Source: Paramecium octaurelia (taxonomy: Eukaryota; Ciliophora; Oligohymenophorea; Peniculida; Parameciidae). From it: a stretch of 64,000 nucleotides of DNA. The position numbers and the translations under genes are program-made. The notes under the pieces are model-generated. The model worked only from the letters and a program-made list of their open reading frames with translations, did no database searches and was not told the origin of the DNA. Positions within the stretch are counted from its first letter, which is position 1. Each line of letters starts with the position of its first letter. Location: the NCBI GenBank assembly GCA_905182995.1, contig CAJJDP010000055.1:434001-498000 (forward strand), read 5' to 3'. Positions 1 through 11,684 of the stretch are shown here, piece after piece.

Positions 1-1499
1 ATGAGTAAGAAAAAGCTTCTCTTTCTATCCTTCATTGTTAAGAAACCCAAAATTTAACTATGGAATTTGATAAAAAATTTAAACGCCTTTCAGATTAAGC
101 TATAGAATGGAATGATTAGTACAATTCAATTTAACAGGATTTCAATTAATTTTAGTTGAATGCTTCCAAAAAATTAGACGAATATATTGTTAAACTTTAA
201 GAATTGTAAACAACTGTTTAAATCTAAGAACTTTAGTTGATTTAATGTAAAAATAATAATTAAAATCTTGTTGAAGATGATAGCCAAATTAATGATAAAA
301 TATTTATAACATTACTTGATGGCGATTAAAAGGCATCAAAAGAAGAGATTAATTAAATGAAGAGTTTACAAGAAACGCTGAGTCAGTATAAGAACAATCT
401 TCATGAGTTGAATATTAAGAACCAAGAGATTGAATCAGAACTTTCAAAGAAAGATAGATTACAATCAGCCTTTAGGGTAAAGATCAATGAGTAAATTAAA
501 AAATACGATAATTGTATGTCAAACTTGGAAAATACAAAAAATTAACTTCAAGATTATATTTAAAAAAATCAAGTTTTAGAACAAAATAATTAATAAGAGG
601 TTGAACGTTATTAAAAGCTCAAGAGGGTACTAGAACTAGTGAAAGGGAAATATAAGGATCTTGAGAAATATAAATAATAATATTAAGAGCTATTGGAGAA
701 ATATGAAAAACAAACGCAATAATTTATAGAGTTAGAGAATTAAAAGAGAATTGATGATGCAGAATTCGAAAAGCGGATAGAAGAAAAATCCAATTAAATT
801 CAGTCCATGGCTTGCGAATATCAAAAATAGATCACGTAAACTTAGTAAGAAAATTAATTATTATTGGAAAATTAACATGCAGAATAACTTATAAGATTAA
901 AGTAGAAACATGAACTTTTTATGCGTTGTTCCGAAGGGATCTTAGAAAATGTGCTCACAGAAATTTTAAAACCTTATTAAGTTCATCAAGAAACATTCTA
1001 AAAAAAGTTATCATCTAGTTTAGATAGTGAAATACGTAATATCAAATGTTTAATGCTTATAAATTTTGAAACAGCCATAAACATTGCTGCGGATGGAATC
1101 AATATCATCACAAACAATTCATTTAATAATTTGAAGGAAGATTTGATTAGTATCCACAACTAAATCATTTAGTAGATTCAGATATATAAAGAGAATATAG
1201 ACTTTTCAACTATGAAATGTTTGTTATCACTTATGAATGAGTTTCAACAAAAAATAATAGAAATTAAAAATTTCGCATATTCAGTAGAAAACATGTTATA
1301 ATAGGATCAAGATTAGATTGATTTAATTAATAATAATTGTTAAACTCTGGAAAAAATATTAGATATTGTGATTAAATTGAATAGCGTTTTAGAAAGAAAA
1401 AATGATGAATTAACTATATTACAAGAAAACTAAGAGATAGTTATTAAAGCTTTTGAAAATTTCTAATAAAAGGCATTAGCTCTCATCGATAGCATGTGA
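1..1499 (+). CDS. Coiled-coil protein, 5' end probably outside the window
   Basis: One uninterrupted frame with TAA/TAG read as Gln ends at TGA 1497-1499. An ATG lies in frame at position 60 (MEFDKKFKRLSDQ...), but the frame stays open to the window edge, so the true start may lie upstream. From ATG 60 the product is about 479 aa. It is rich in Glu, Lys, Gln, Asn and Leu with long heptad-like stretches and no signal peptide or catalytic motif, so it looks like a structural coiled-coil protein. No intron is needed. The specific family was not recognised. Confidence 0.75.
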
Positions 1500-1677
1500 T
1501 TAAATGGATTTTTAATCAAAATGATAATTTAATTATAATATATATCCATTACATTTTATATTCAAACTATTTTTAAATATGTAATTTAGGTGAATATTTC
1601 ATGGAAATTTGTTTATAGGTTGGAACATTTCAATAAAGTACAATTTCAACAAAATCTTAGATTAATAAATTAATGGG

Positions 1678-4171
1678 TCATTGGTAGAAGTTCAATTTCT
1701 CGATATAAATTAAGGCATTGTAACATAATAATTTGAATAATATTTTAGCTTAAAGATTAAATATTAATATAGAGTAGAGTTTATTAATCGATATATCCAA
1801 TTTATAAAAATAACTTGTTAATAATATTTCAACACTCTATTATTTCATATTAGCAGGTTTTGATAATAAAAGAAAACTATCATTATGAGTATAACAAATG
1901 CTGGCAGTAAATTTATTTTATCGAACCATTTATTTTATTTTTTCTAAACTAAATATTTTTTTTTTTCTTATTACTATTTCATTAGAACTGTAAGATATTC
2001 CGAAAGTTAATTAGTTAGTTGTTCTAAATCAATGATATTTTAATTATCTTTTAATTCTTAGCTGATAATGCATTCATCTTCATTAATTTTATTTAATATC
2101 AAGGTTAATTTGCAAATTTATTTCTTAAAGTTCTCATTAAGTAAATTTTCAAAAGCATCTGAATTAAAATAGATGTTCTATATATCTGAAATGATTTAAA
2201 CTCCTAAATCTTTAAGATTTTTAATTTTATATTCTTATAATTAATTTAAATGCGTTGATATTTCTTAAATTATTTATTTAAATTCTTAATAAGCAACCGA
2301 TATTGGCTTTTGTCTGGGATTTTTCTTGAGGAGGATAAATCTGATACAATTTTTGTAAAATTAATTTTAAGGAGGTATTTCATTTATAATTCTTTTATAT
2401 TTTTGCTTTGCTTCTTAGTCAATGATTTAACTCAAATTGGTTCTCTCTAATTAATTTTTTTATTCTTCTAATTTTTTACATTCTTCATTTTATTAATTTA
2501 GTTTTCGTCGATTTTATTCTTATAAATCGCGAATTGCTACATCGTATTCTTTTTTCAAGTCTTTGGTTTTTTATTGATATTCATTTTTCTAAATGATATT
2601 TTTTTCTTATTCTTCTTTATATTTTCTGTCTAAATCTTCCAATGCCTTCTAATAAGTGATTAATTCATTTTCTTATTTTTCCAATTTTCGTTTGAAATCT
2701 TTTAATGTTTATTAATATCGATTTTATTTTTCTTAACTAATATTTACTTCTATTTGCTTTTCTTTATACTCGTTTTGGCATGTTTCTAATAATTCCTTAC
2801 ATTTTTACAATTCAACTATGGAACTCATGCATTTTTCCTTTATTTGAAGATTGTTTTTTTCTAATTTTTCCTTAATACACTCGTTTTCTTCCTTCATTTC
2901 AATAACTTTAGATTCATAAATTTTCAATCGCTTCTGAAGTTCTTGAAGATTATTTTATTCTTCTTCAGACAATTGATTGACATCTTCTGCTTGAATTGTA
3001 ATCTCTTCAGAAGAGAAGTTAACCTTGTTAAATTCCAATTCCATAATCTTTTGATGAGCATTATTATATTATTCTATATATTTTTAAATGATCTTTTCTG
3101 AATAATTTTTGAAATCATCAAACTCATTTTATTTCTATTTTATCAATTGACCAAATTTATCCTGATTATCAGTTATAATTTCTTTCATTTCCTTTTAGTG
3201 CTGTATTTTTAACTCAAGAATTTCCTATTATTTATCTTATTCTTATTTTATTCTATCAATTTCATTTTGAGACTCTTATTCCTTTAGTTTATTTTCATAA
3301 TCATTTTATAATTATTGCAAATCCTATTTATTTCCAATTTAATTTTTTAAATATTACAACTCCTGTTTCAATCTTTTCACCTCATTAAAAAGTCTTGAAT
3401 AATTTTCCATTCTTTTTCTTATTTTACTGTCTATTTCTTTAAATTCAACAGAGATTAGATTCGATCTAAAGTTTTTAATTTTCGTAAGATCAGTTATTGC
3501 CAAGGATTCATCTATGATTTACTTTTCTCCATCTAAATTGGATGAGTTATAAATCGAGTTTATAATTCTTGGTTAATAATCCAATTCTAATTGAATTTAG
3601 ATAAAACACAATTATCTATTTTTTGGATTCGTATTCAAATCTATGATTTCTTTACAACTCATCCTATTACTAGAAATTTGCTCTAGTCTAATCATATTGG
3701 TCTAATTATGTTCCTTTACATAAGCCTAATAACCTGAAAAGATGCTTAAATTTTGACCAGAATAAATGAAATTATATCTACACCATTATTTATTCCACTC
3801 ATCTACTTCTTAAGGTTCATCAGAGACAAATTTAAAGCCTCTAAAATCTTTTTCATAGATAGTTTTATCGTTTGTCTTTCGAAAATATTGATATATATAT
3901 TTGCTTTGTTGCTAGAGTCGTATAGTTGATTAGTAAATGCAGGATTCTTTACTTTCTTCATTTAACTGCATTTCAAAAGTCTTTCCAGTATCAATCTGAT
4001 CAGCATCTGCTTCACTCAATTTCAGAATTATATAAACTAGAAATACAATTCATTTTATTTACGACTTTCTTGCACTTTTGGATAATCTTCTTGGAACTAC
4101 TCTTAGTTCATTTTGAGTTTAAAAGTCACATTCGCAAAGGATATAGCATTTGCTCTTGATCTTTCTTTCAT
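1678..4171 (-). CDS. Long coiled-coil protein with a globular N-terminus
   Basis: ATG at 4171 opens a frame beginning MKERSRANAISFANVTFKLK. Two 26-nt introns (GTAAATAA...TTCTAG near the 5' end and GTAATAAG...TTTAG near the 3' end) restore one frame of 813 codons ending at TGA 1678; without the second intron the stop would be at 1845. The first roughly 230 residues look globular and mix beta-type hydrophobic stretches; this could be an NT-C2-like membrane-binding domain, but that is only a guess from spacing. The rest is Glu/Lys/Gln-rich coiled coil. The gene is tail-to-tail with the preceding coiled-coil gene. Confidence 0.72.
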
Positions 4172-4234
4172 TAATTAAATAATATGTATGTATCTAAATA
4201 TTAAATGTCAAATATAAAAATAATTAAAATTAAT

Positions 4235-5253
4235 ATGGGAAATTCATAAAATGGAAAGGAAGATATGGATTATGATTAAGTGTTAAAACACTTCAATTTT
4301 AATTAGGATGTTAATCATTACCAATTAGGAAATGTTAAGATTTTTGAGGCTAGTGAAAATAAGAATCATAAAATATTTCAATTTAAGCGATTATGCTAAT
4401 CAGATTAGTAATTGCAACAATTGAAACATCATTTCTAATAACGAAAACTATTGATAAATGACCACCTAGTCAGAGTGTTTTATGTAATGGGGAAAGAATC
4501 AGTCATGTGTTCAGATGCAAGTCATGTTTTAGTATTGGGAGAATACTTCCCAAATAGCTTATTTTCAGAACTCGAATACAAGTACGATTGATGTGATGTT
4601 GATAGTTTGAATTAGAAGTTGATTTTCAATGAATCTCGATTGTGGTTCATAATTTATTAAATAATCCAATGTTGCGCATATTTAGAGGAATAAGGCAAAT
4701 ACCATGGAGATTTGACTATTCAACACGTTTATTTGGATCTTGATGGGTCTGTTAAACTGATTGTATTACATTAATAATAAAAACAAGGAACATGATCTGA
4801 TTCCAGGAGGAATGAACCCATTTTAGAAGGCATTATATAATAATGAGTTTCATGCATTTTCGCCTGAATTGTTGGGCTTATTGCAATAAGGAGATAAGGA
4901 GCACTAGTATGGGAAGATAGATAATGCTACTCTAAATAAAACAGATGTGTTTTGCTTAGGATTGATGATTCTGGAATTGGCTTCGCAATTTCGTATACTT
5001 ATTTAAATGATAATTAGCAACCTATCAATATTATGATTGGGAAACAAAGACTATGAATTGTTAACAAATAACTAATGCCATTTAGTTTCTGCCCAACAGG
5101 GGATATTCTACAGTATTGCAGAATTTGTTGTTGCAGATGTGTTAGGAGGATTTAGGAGCGAGGCCTGGATTTCAAGAGATGAAGACTGGGCTAACATCTT
5201 TGGAGAATGACATATTATCGCATACAGCATTTTATAGAAGTCACATTAAATGA
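4235..5253 (+). CDS. Protein kinase-like protein, probable pseudokinase
   Basis: MGNSQNGKEDM start, giving a possible N-myristoylation site. Introns at 4582-4605 (24 nt), 4763-4787 (25 nt) and 4993-5017 (25 nt) yield 314 aa. The kinase fold is recognisable in the C-lobe: YHGDLTIQHVYLD in place of HRDLKxxN, KLIEHDLIPGG where DFG should be, FSPELLGLL in place of APE, and a DVFCLGLMILELA helix F. The catalytic-loop Asp is kept (HGD) but DFG is replaced by EHD and there is no clear glycine loop or VAIK lysine, so phosphotransfer is doubtful. A CEP19-like gene starts only 16 bp downstream. Confidence 0.75.
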
Positions 5254-5269
5254 TAATTATAATTATATT

Positions 5270-5681
5270 ATGAATTAAGTTGAACCTTTTGGCATTAGAG
5301 TAATACCTATTAAGTGGGTGTTAAAATTTGAGCCACCCATTATAGGGTTGGTTTACAAGCAGCATCAAAAGGAGAAGAAAAAGCATCTTTACTAGATTTC
5401 ATTGAATAATCTGATATTTTTGACAAATCCAGAGGACATTGTGAATCAAATAATTTATGAACATCCTGCTTATTTGAATAGGAAATTCATAAAACATGAG
5501 CAAGTAATTGGGTCTGTTGTTATGAACCTAGTTGATCGGATTAGTGCGTAAATTGCTAGATTATAAAAGTCAGAAGTTATAGGAAATGGTAGAGTTTATG
5601 GAGGATCATTTGGTTGAGTATGACGATGCAGATTCAGATTAGGAAGAAAAATACACCTCTAATAAGAACTACTCTTTTTGA
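5270..5681 (+). CDS. CEP19-like centrosomal/ciliary protein
   Basis: MNQVEPFGIRVIPIKW start; one 22-nt intron (5548-5569) gives 129 aa. The pattern KWVLKFEPPIIGLVYK, then a basic stretch, then NPEDIVNQIIYEHPAYLNR and an acidic C-terminus (ADSDQEEKY) matches the layout of CEP19: a FQPPAI-type strand, a central region ending in a HxxYL helix and an acidic tail. In animals CEP19 sits at the mother centriole and recruits RABL2 to start intraflagellar transport, so a basal-body role is plausible in a ciliate. The assignment rests on remembered family features, not on a search. Confidence 0.6.
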
Positions 5682-5754
5682 TTTTTAATTTTATATAATT
5701 AGCTGATATGTAAAATCTAAATATGTATTCAACTAATACAAAAATATTCTTAAA

Positions 5755-5997
5755 TCAAAAGACAGAGCAACATTGCTGTTTTTCTGTAATCCTCATTTAA
5801 TTGTATCGAAGATCTCTTTGTTACTGAATAATCAAATATCTCCATTTGTTTCTTGCTAGATTCTGCAAATCTCTCTCACTGCTGATGCTGCTGCGAGTCC
5901 TCAGCTTATTCTAATTCCTGGATTCTTGGACCTCAATTGAAAAGCTGACATTTGGCTTTCTCGGACTTGCTGAATTTCTGAAACAAGATTTATTCAT
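5755..5997 (-). CDS. Small basic hypothetical protein (80 aa)
   Basis: An intronless 81-codon frame starts MNKSCFRNSASPRKPNVSF and ends at TGA 5755. It is Arg/Lys/Ser/Gln-rich with an EVQESRNQNKLRTRSS segment and ends CCSVF. No domain was recognised. It lies directly behind the proteasome gene on the same strand, with its ATG 45 bp beyond the proteasome stop, and converges with the CEP19-like gene. The compact frame and its fit between genes support it as real. Confidence 0.55.
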
Positions 5998-6041
5998 TAA
6001 ATTTGAAAATACTGGAATATAATATTTATATGAATGTAAAC

Positions 6042-6764
6042 TCATTTGACTGGGACATCTTTATAATCAATAAATTCTCGCTCGATTTTGTCTTTTGTTA
6101 CATTAAGTAATCTTATGATTCCACCTGATGACCCATCTCTAAACATGGCATGAGCTACTGCGTGTAAAACGAAGGCTTTTGCTTATTGAAGTGTCATGTT
6201 TTCCTTAACACATAATTTGATTCAACATACTTTGTAATTGGAGTCGCAGAATCCCCAAATAAAGGTACTTCCAGATCCACCAATACTCCATTTCTACTCA
6301 ATGACTGACCCTCCCAATGGCAATGTGAAGATCTAAGGACCTTTGTATGGATCCCATCCAGCAACTATTATGGCTGCTGACAATGAACTTGGGATATTCA
6401 TATAATTAAATACTCCTTGTATTCGTATAAGAAGTTTCTGAAGAGATTTGCAGCAGTGGCCACAGCAGGCAATCTACCTAATTCTTATGCATGTGCATCA
6501 ATGTAGTATCTAACGTGTTTAGCAATTATTTATGTGTCTGCAGCAGAGCCACTTCTTAGACAAAATATTCTATCATGAATATAATCAATTTTATCAGCAC
6601 ATCTATCTGCAACAAATTGACTTTGAATTATTAATAGATCATTACCCAGAAGATGTACGACTATCAGCTCCAATGATTAATCCGCCATCATAAATGACAG
6701 CCATGATAGTTGTGCCTGTTGTTTCTGGTTCGAATTTGGATGATAAAATGTCTGTGTAATTCAT
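6042..6764 (-). CDS. PSMB6: 20S proteasome subunit beta-1 (caspase-like activity)
   Basis: MNYTDILSSKFEPETTG is a short propeptide cut before TTIMAV, exposing the catalytic N-terminal Thr. Counting from that Thr, Asp17 (GADSRTSSG) and Lys33 (ADRCADKID), the other catalytic residues, are in place. A 25-nt intron splits the GG/GQ junction and a 26-nt intron (GTATTTAAT...CCCAAG) follows YEYK, giving about 223 aa, close to other beta-1 subunits. The AHAMFRDGSSGGIIRL segment and C-terminus FIDYKDVPVK fit beta-1 rather than beta-2 or beta-5. The product acts in the 20S core, cleaving after acidic residues. Confidence 0.93.
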
Positions 6765-6867
6765 TATTTTAAATATTTTTAAGATTAGTATTAAATGGAA
6801 CTTTATAATATATGTAGTACAAATATATATTAAATTAATAATGAATAATTTCATAAAGATAGGCTAA

Positions 6868-8118
6868 TCATTTAGATAGAAACGGGTTAGAATTTATATT
6901 AAGAAAGAGGACTTAGGTAGTTGCTGAGACATACTCTATAAATTAATACGAATAGTACTTTTAGGAAGGCTAATCGTATTCGCCTGTGAAAAAAGGATGG
7001 GCCAAACAATCCTCAGCACTATATCTTAGGGATGGATCCTAATTCAACATTTGCAATAACAGATCCTTGGCATTCTTATCTTTAATATGAGAACTTATCC
7101 TCATTCGGCCAGCCATATTTTCACTAAGGTTATTATAAATTCCTTTTCCGGTCAATAATTTGTGGAAAATGACTCCAATGCTGAAGATATCACTTTTGGA
7201 TGTTATTGCTTGGTTCGAAAAAACCTCTGGTGCTATATAACCGCCTGTTCCAGAACGGATATTTGTGGCCTCGCCTATTTGAGATAAACCGAAATCGATG
7301 ATCTTCACTGTTCCATCCTGAGTTATCAAGACATTGTCATATTTCAAATCCTTATGGATTATTTTGTGAGAGTGTAAATGATTGACACCTAAAATTTATA
7401 TATTTAATTACCTTCTAATAGTTATTAAAGGATCGGCCTTAAAATATTTATGGGTACTCTTTTTTTACTGTACTGATTCTATAAATCACCTAATGATTGT
7501 TCGTGAAAGTCCATCAATAAATAGACTTAAAGCTCGTCCTTATAGAACTCATCCGAATGAAGTAGATTAACATGAGGCTTTTAATTTAGCATTTGGTTAA
7601 CCAATAACTCAATATTAGACTAAGGATAAGAATTCGTTTTTACATCATTGTCTTAAAGAACTTTGATCACTTTTTAATTTTCACCCCGTAACACTTGAAA
7701 AATCTAATCAGTTTATTTAATATTATTTACTTCACTATGCTCTGACTTCTTTATCCATTTTTTAAACAAAACCTCCTTTTCCCAATTAAAAAAACCAATT
7801 CTACCCCTTAATACACTCCTTAGTCCAGTGAGATTATGTGCTTGACCCTAAAATTAATACTGTCTCTATCCGTATTGACATAATGTGAAACCCTTTAAAT
7901 AATTGTTCTGACACCTAAGATGTACTCAAAGATTCATACGTATCATAATCCCACTCAATGCAATAATTGGTCTCGCTAAAATCCAACATTTTTTCCTGTC
8001 GGCCTTCGAATCCAATGAAACCCTCGATTATCAATTTCTCTTAGAATACTTTCACAATGACCTCCTATTAAGTTCTTGAGATCTGGAAGAATGAAGATTG
8101 AAATATTGGCAAAAACAT
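6868..8118 (-). CDS. Serine/threonine protein kinase with a possible PH-like N-terminus
   Basis: Introns of 25 nt (GTATGAAT...CTTAG) and 23 nt (GTAATTAA...TTTTAG) give a 400-aa protein. The N-terminal ~150 residues (EKLIIEGFIGFEGRQ, then LCQYGQRQYQF, then RIGFFNWEKE) resemble the PH-like modules that precede many ciliate kinases; this is an inference. The kinase domain shows IIHKDLKYDNVL (HKD variant of HRD), KIIDFGLSQ (DFG) and GYIAPEVF (APE), so the catalytic residues are present. It ends NPFLSK before TGA 6868. The start at 8118 is the first in-frame ATG consistent with coding sequence. Confidence 0.85.
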
Positions 8119-8284
8119 ATTCAAGAAAGATTTAATTACACAATTAATTGCTCTCAATATTACGAATTTAAACAAGAACAATCTTAATAATTCTTATTTA
8201 TATATAATCTCAAATTTATCAATTATTTAGTTATTCATTACCATCAATCCTCTCCAAGAATATTATATTATTATCTGAACCAAC

Positions 8285-9065
8285 TCAATTCTCATAATGT
8301 ACTTATTAATTACCAAAAGTATATTGTAATACATTATTTTCATCTTAGTTACATTACTTAAAATAGGGAATCTATAAACTTGGTCCATTGATTCATCTCC
8401 ACCCTCTTCTTAAAATTCCACATATTCAATATAGAATCTATTTAATGCAGGTTTTCCAGTTTTCTAAAATACTTCTAGGTAATCATTGCAAAGACCAGTA
8501 AATTTAGTTAAGCATGATTAATTTCAAAATCTATCTGTCCCTCATAAAGATGTCCTAGAGCCTTCTATAATTCATTTTTTCATAACTGCTTTCTCATTTT
8601 TAAAAGCACTCTGGTTTAATGGAGGGCTAAATTTTTGGTTAACTAAATCTTTACTCTTCTCAAAGAAAAGGACTGATCGAATTATATAAATCTAAAAACC
8701 CTACCATTTTGGTTGTCTTATCTCTCTAATTATACTTTTGGAGAAGAAAGGACTAAACCAGTAAGCATTTTCTTTTTTTAGAAACACTCGAATGCAACAT
8801 GTAATTACAATGGCTTTATAGGGATTCTTTCATTCTGATATTCTTGTTGCAGTTACCGATTGAATTGTTTAATTTTTCCAACTTGTTCTTAATTTTTTTA
8901 CACATTAGTTTTTAATCTACACCTATCTGAAATAATCAATTTTTTAATGAATTCTTCATAACATTATCCAAATAGGGCCAATACCTAATTTTGATTCAAT
9001 ATTTGATGGAAATTTTTATGATAACACATTTTGATATAATGACATCTAATTATGAATTCCATCAT
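8285..9065 (-). CDS. Uncharacterised protein, exon structure uncertain
   Basis: Clear coding signal with tryptophan-bearing segments (AYWFSPFFSK, RQPKWQGFQ, LTKFTGLCNDYLEVFQ, NRFYIEYVEFQEEGG) lies in more than one frame, so several short introns are needed. The likely start is ATG ATG at 9065 (MMEFIIRCHYIK). The downstream stop is not settled; TGA 8285 is the best guess after a 23-nt intron. No motif was recognised. It lies between the kinase gene ending its 5' side at 8118 and the multipass membrane gene, all on the minus strand. Confidence 0.45.
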
Positions 9066-9259
9066 TTTTGAGATTGTCAGTGTTATAAATGATGTATTAC
9101 ACGCCTTGATATATTAATTATCTGATTCGCAAATGAATTTGTTCAATTTTGAATATTAAACTGAATTAACATATTTTTTGAGTTTATATCCCAAGACAAT
9201 TAATTTTGTGTGATAATTTCATTGATATTAATTTATATATATAAATAAAATTAAAATAT

Positions 9260-10408
9260 TCACAAAACAGTATCATCATTTCTTGCACTTTCAAATTAAT
9301 CATAAGTATTATTGTAATAATTCTGCTTATTTGTGAAGTTCCTGCATATATTTTTATTTCTGATAAATATAAATACTGCAACTATGGTGGATAGAAAATA
9401 GACTATGGTTTTGTGTTATGCAAATGATTCGTAATTAGAATTAGCGTATTTCAAAATGATGTAATTAATTAGAACAACGGCATCATAGTTAATGTATTTA
9501 ATTGTGCGTGATATCTTTGGATCAATTTCTTGAAATATGTTAATGAATAAGGTAAATTACACGATAAATATGAAGGGAATGAATATGGATGCCACCAAAA
9601 ATACGGCCAACTAATCAAATATTAACAGGCCACTGATTGAAACATTTAATATCAGGAGTGACTCGCTCATATATTGAATATGGCGAAGCAATGGCAGGAG
9701 ATAGAGGGGGTATATGAATAAGATGATGTATCTTGCCAGGGAGGAGGTGAATGCTCCTATAAATGAATTCAGGTTGATTGCTATTAACAGGACCTACAAG
9801 AGTAGTATGAATAGCATGACAGCCATGCGAATAGTGCACAGATGTTAAATGGCGATAAAGTAATTAGTTGAGGGCAATGGTCTGCATCGTAAGCGTATGG
9901 TTGATATAGAGACGATGAGGAGGAAGAGGAAGTACTTGAAATATTTCAAATTCATAAATAGCTGAGCCATTTCAAGGTAACTCTTATAAATATAGATGAA
10001 TACTTCCCAAGTAAGTAGCAATAGGTCAAGGCTTGAATCACTTTTTCTCTAAATACATACAAAGAGTGACAAATGACTAATAGAATCAAACTGTCATATG
10101 TCATTTTATAAATGCTAGATACAAAAACCACATGAGTTGTACTGCTCAGGAAGTAGATGCTGAATAGGTTCAGAATTACGCATATAAAGATGCACCATAC
10201 CCTGCCTTTCATCCATTAATTTATAAATACCTATTTTCGCGAACATCAATCCAAATAGAATGGTTAGTAGCCACAAGTAATTAGGTTAAAGAGAGCTGTA
10301 AAAATCCATATCAACACTTCTGATTCTTAGATACAGTGCTGTTAACAAGACAATCAAGTAATCTAAGAAAATATATTTTTTTCTTCTCCTTGTTATTGAT
10401 TTTAACAT
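9260..10408 (-). CDS. Multipass membrane protein of unknown function
   Basis: MLKSITRRRKKYIFLDYL: a basic N-terminus followed directly by a hydrophobic helix. A 25-nt intron (GTATTTAT...GAAAG) and an apparent 20-nt intron (GTTACC...CTCAG) give 367 aa. At least six strongly hydrophobic segments are visible (for example LIVLLTALYL, WLLTILFGLM, CVILNLFSIYFL, YFLFLLIVSIS, VLLIAINL, VASIFIPFIFIV, TIVAVFIF), with a polar Asn/Asp-rich tail ending NDDTVL. No transporter or receptor signature was recognised. The GTT intron is unusual but both flanking frames are clearly coding. Confidence 0.75.
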
Positions 10409-10441
10409 AATATTTAATATTTATTTATTAATTGTGAATAT

Positions 10442-11684
10442 TCATAATTTGAATATATTAGGATGTTTAAGAATGCCTGTGGGATTGGGTGATTTGCTTC
10501 TTGCTCTTGGACTGGCAGAGGGTCTAGCTTTACGAATATTTCCTTCTGATGGTATCTAGAGAAACATTTGCTTCTGTTGAGGAGTTCTTTGATCTGTGTT
10601 TACCCAAGGATGGTATTCCACATCTGTTATACGACATCGTTATTCATTGTTCTTCTCCAGCATTTGATTCAACAAGCCGATAACTTCCTCACTCAAATTA
10701 TTGGGTGGGAATGGCAATTCCTTTGATATTATGTTATTAATTATATCTTATTGAGTTTTCCCATTGAAAGGAACATTCCCGAACAACATTTTGTACAAAA
10801 TTATCCCCATGGCCCAGATATCCACAGAAGTGCTCACTCTGGTCACTCTACCTGCGAGAATCTCTGGAGCCATGTAATGCAAACTACCAATATTCACATG
10901 GTCAGTATTTGTTGGACATTGAATTCCAGCTATACCAAAATCTATTGCCTTTAATTCATCCGAATCAGCTGAACTGAATAACAAATTCTCCAATTTCAAG
11001 TCCCTGTGAACTACATTCTTTTAATGACAATACGAAATTGCACAAACTATTTGTCTAAAATATTTGCATGCCTCTTCCTCTGAAAATCTCCCTCCCTTCT
11101 ACTTCAATCTGTCACTCAACTCACCTCCTTCCAAATATTCCATTATCACCGCCATTTAAGTATTTTTTAATGCATATGAGTTATACACTTTTACAATATT
11201 TTTATGACTCAAAGAACGAAGAACTTCTGCTTCTCGAAAATTTAGTTCTATGTCCTAAGCATTTCCTATCATTTTTATTATCTTTATTGCAACCAATTCA
11301 CCTGTGATCCTATGTTTAGCAAGTGTCACACACCCAAAACCTCCTTCTCCCAATTATTTCATCGTTTCATATTATGAGAATGGCGAATAAGGATCAAATT
11401 CATCTGAAATTCAATTATTTAATAATACCTCCTCGAGACGCATAGAAAGATTATCCATCCTTAAAAAACTTAACATCATCATCAAAGATCTCTACACCCT
11501 ATTATGTAAACAATCTCATCTCCTTAAATTTCCCAAATTTCTAATCTAGTTGTGTTTAAATATCATTCCATGTTGTATTCTAAGCAATCTTCAAATCTGT
11601 GTACTTTGAAGAATCCCCATTCAAATATATACGAATGGCTTTTACAAAGCACAAAGGAAAATCATCATATTCTTCGTACATCAT
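10442..11684 (-). CDS. Doublecortin-domain CaMK-type protein kinase (DCLK-like)
   Basis: One 25-nt intron gives 405 aa. Residues ~12-85 (CFVKAIRIYLNGDSSKYTDL ... WNDI, MRLFTQQGVEI, FKDGQSFYASRG) match the doublecortin ubiquitin-like fold, including the RIYLNGD strand and the DGQSFYASRG ending. A complete CAMK-type kinase follows: LGEGGFGCV, VAIKI, VVHRDLKLENLLF, AIDFGIAG, YMAPEILAG, then a Pro/Ser/Arg-rich tail (RPSASPRARSKSP). All catalytic residues are present. Doublecortin domains bind microtubules, so the kinase probably acts on the cortical or ciliary cytoskeleton. The first of two adjacent ATGs was chosen. Confidence 0.9.

Noticed and set aside
10751..11307. Plus-strand frames opposite the doublecortin-kinase gene
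   Set aside because: Antisense shadows; the minus strand encodes full kinase motifs over the same interval.
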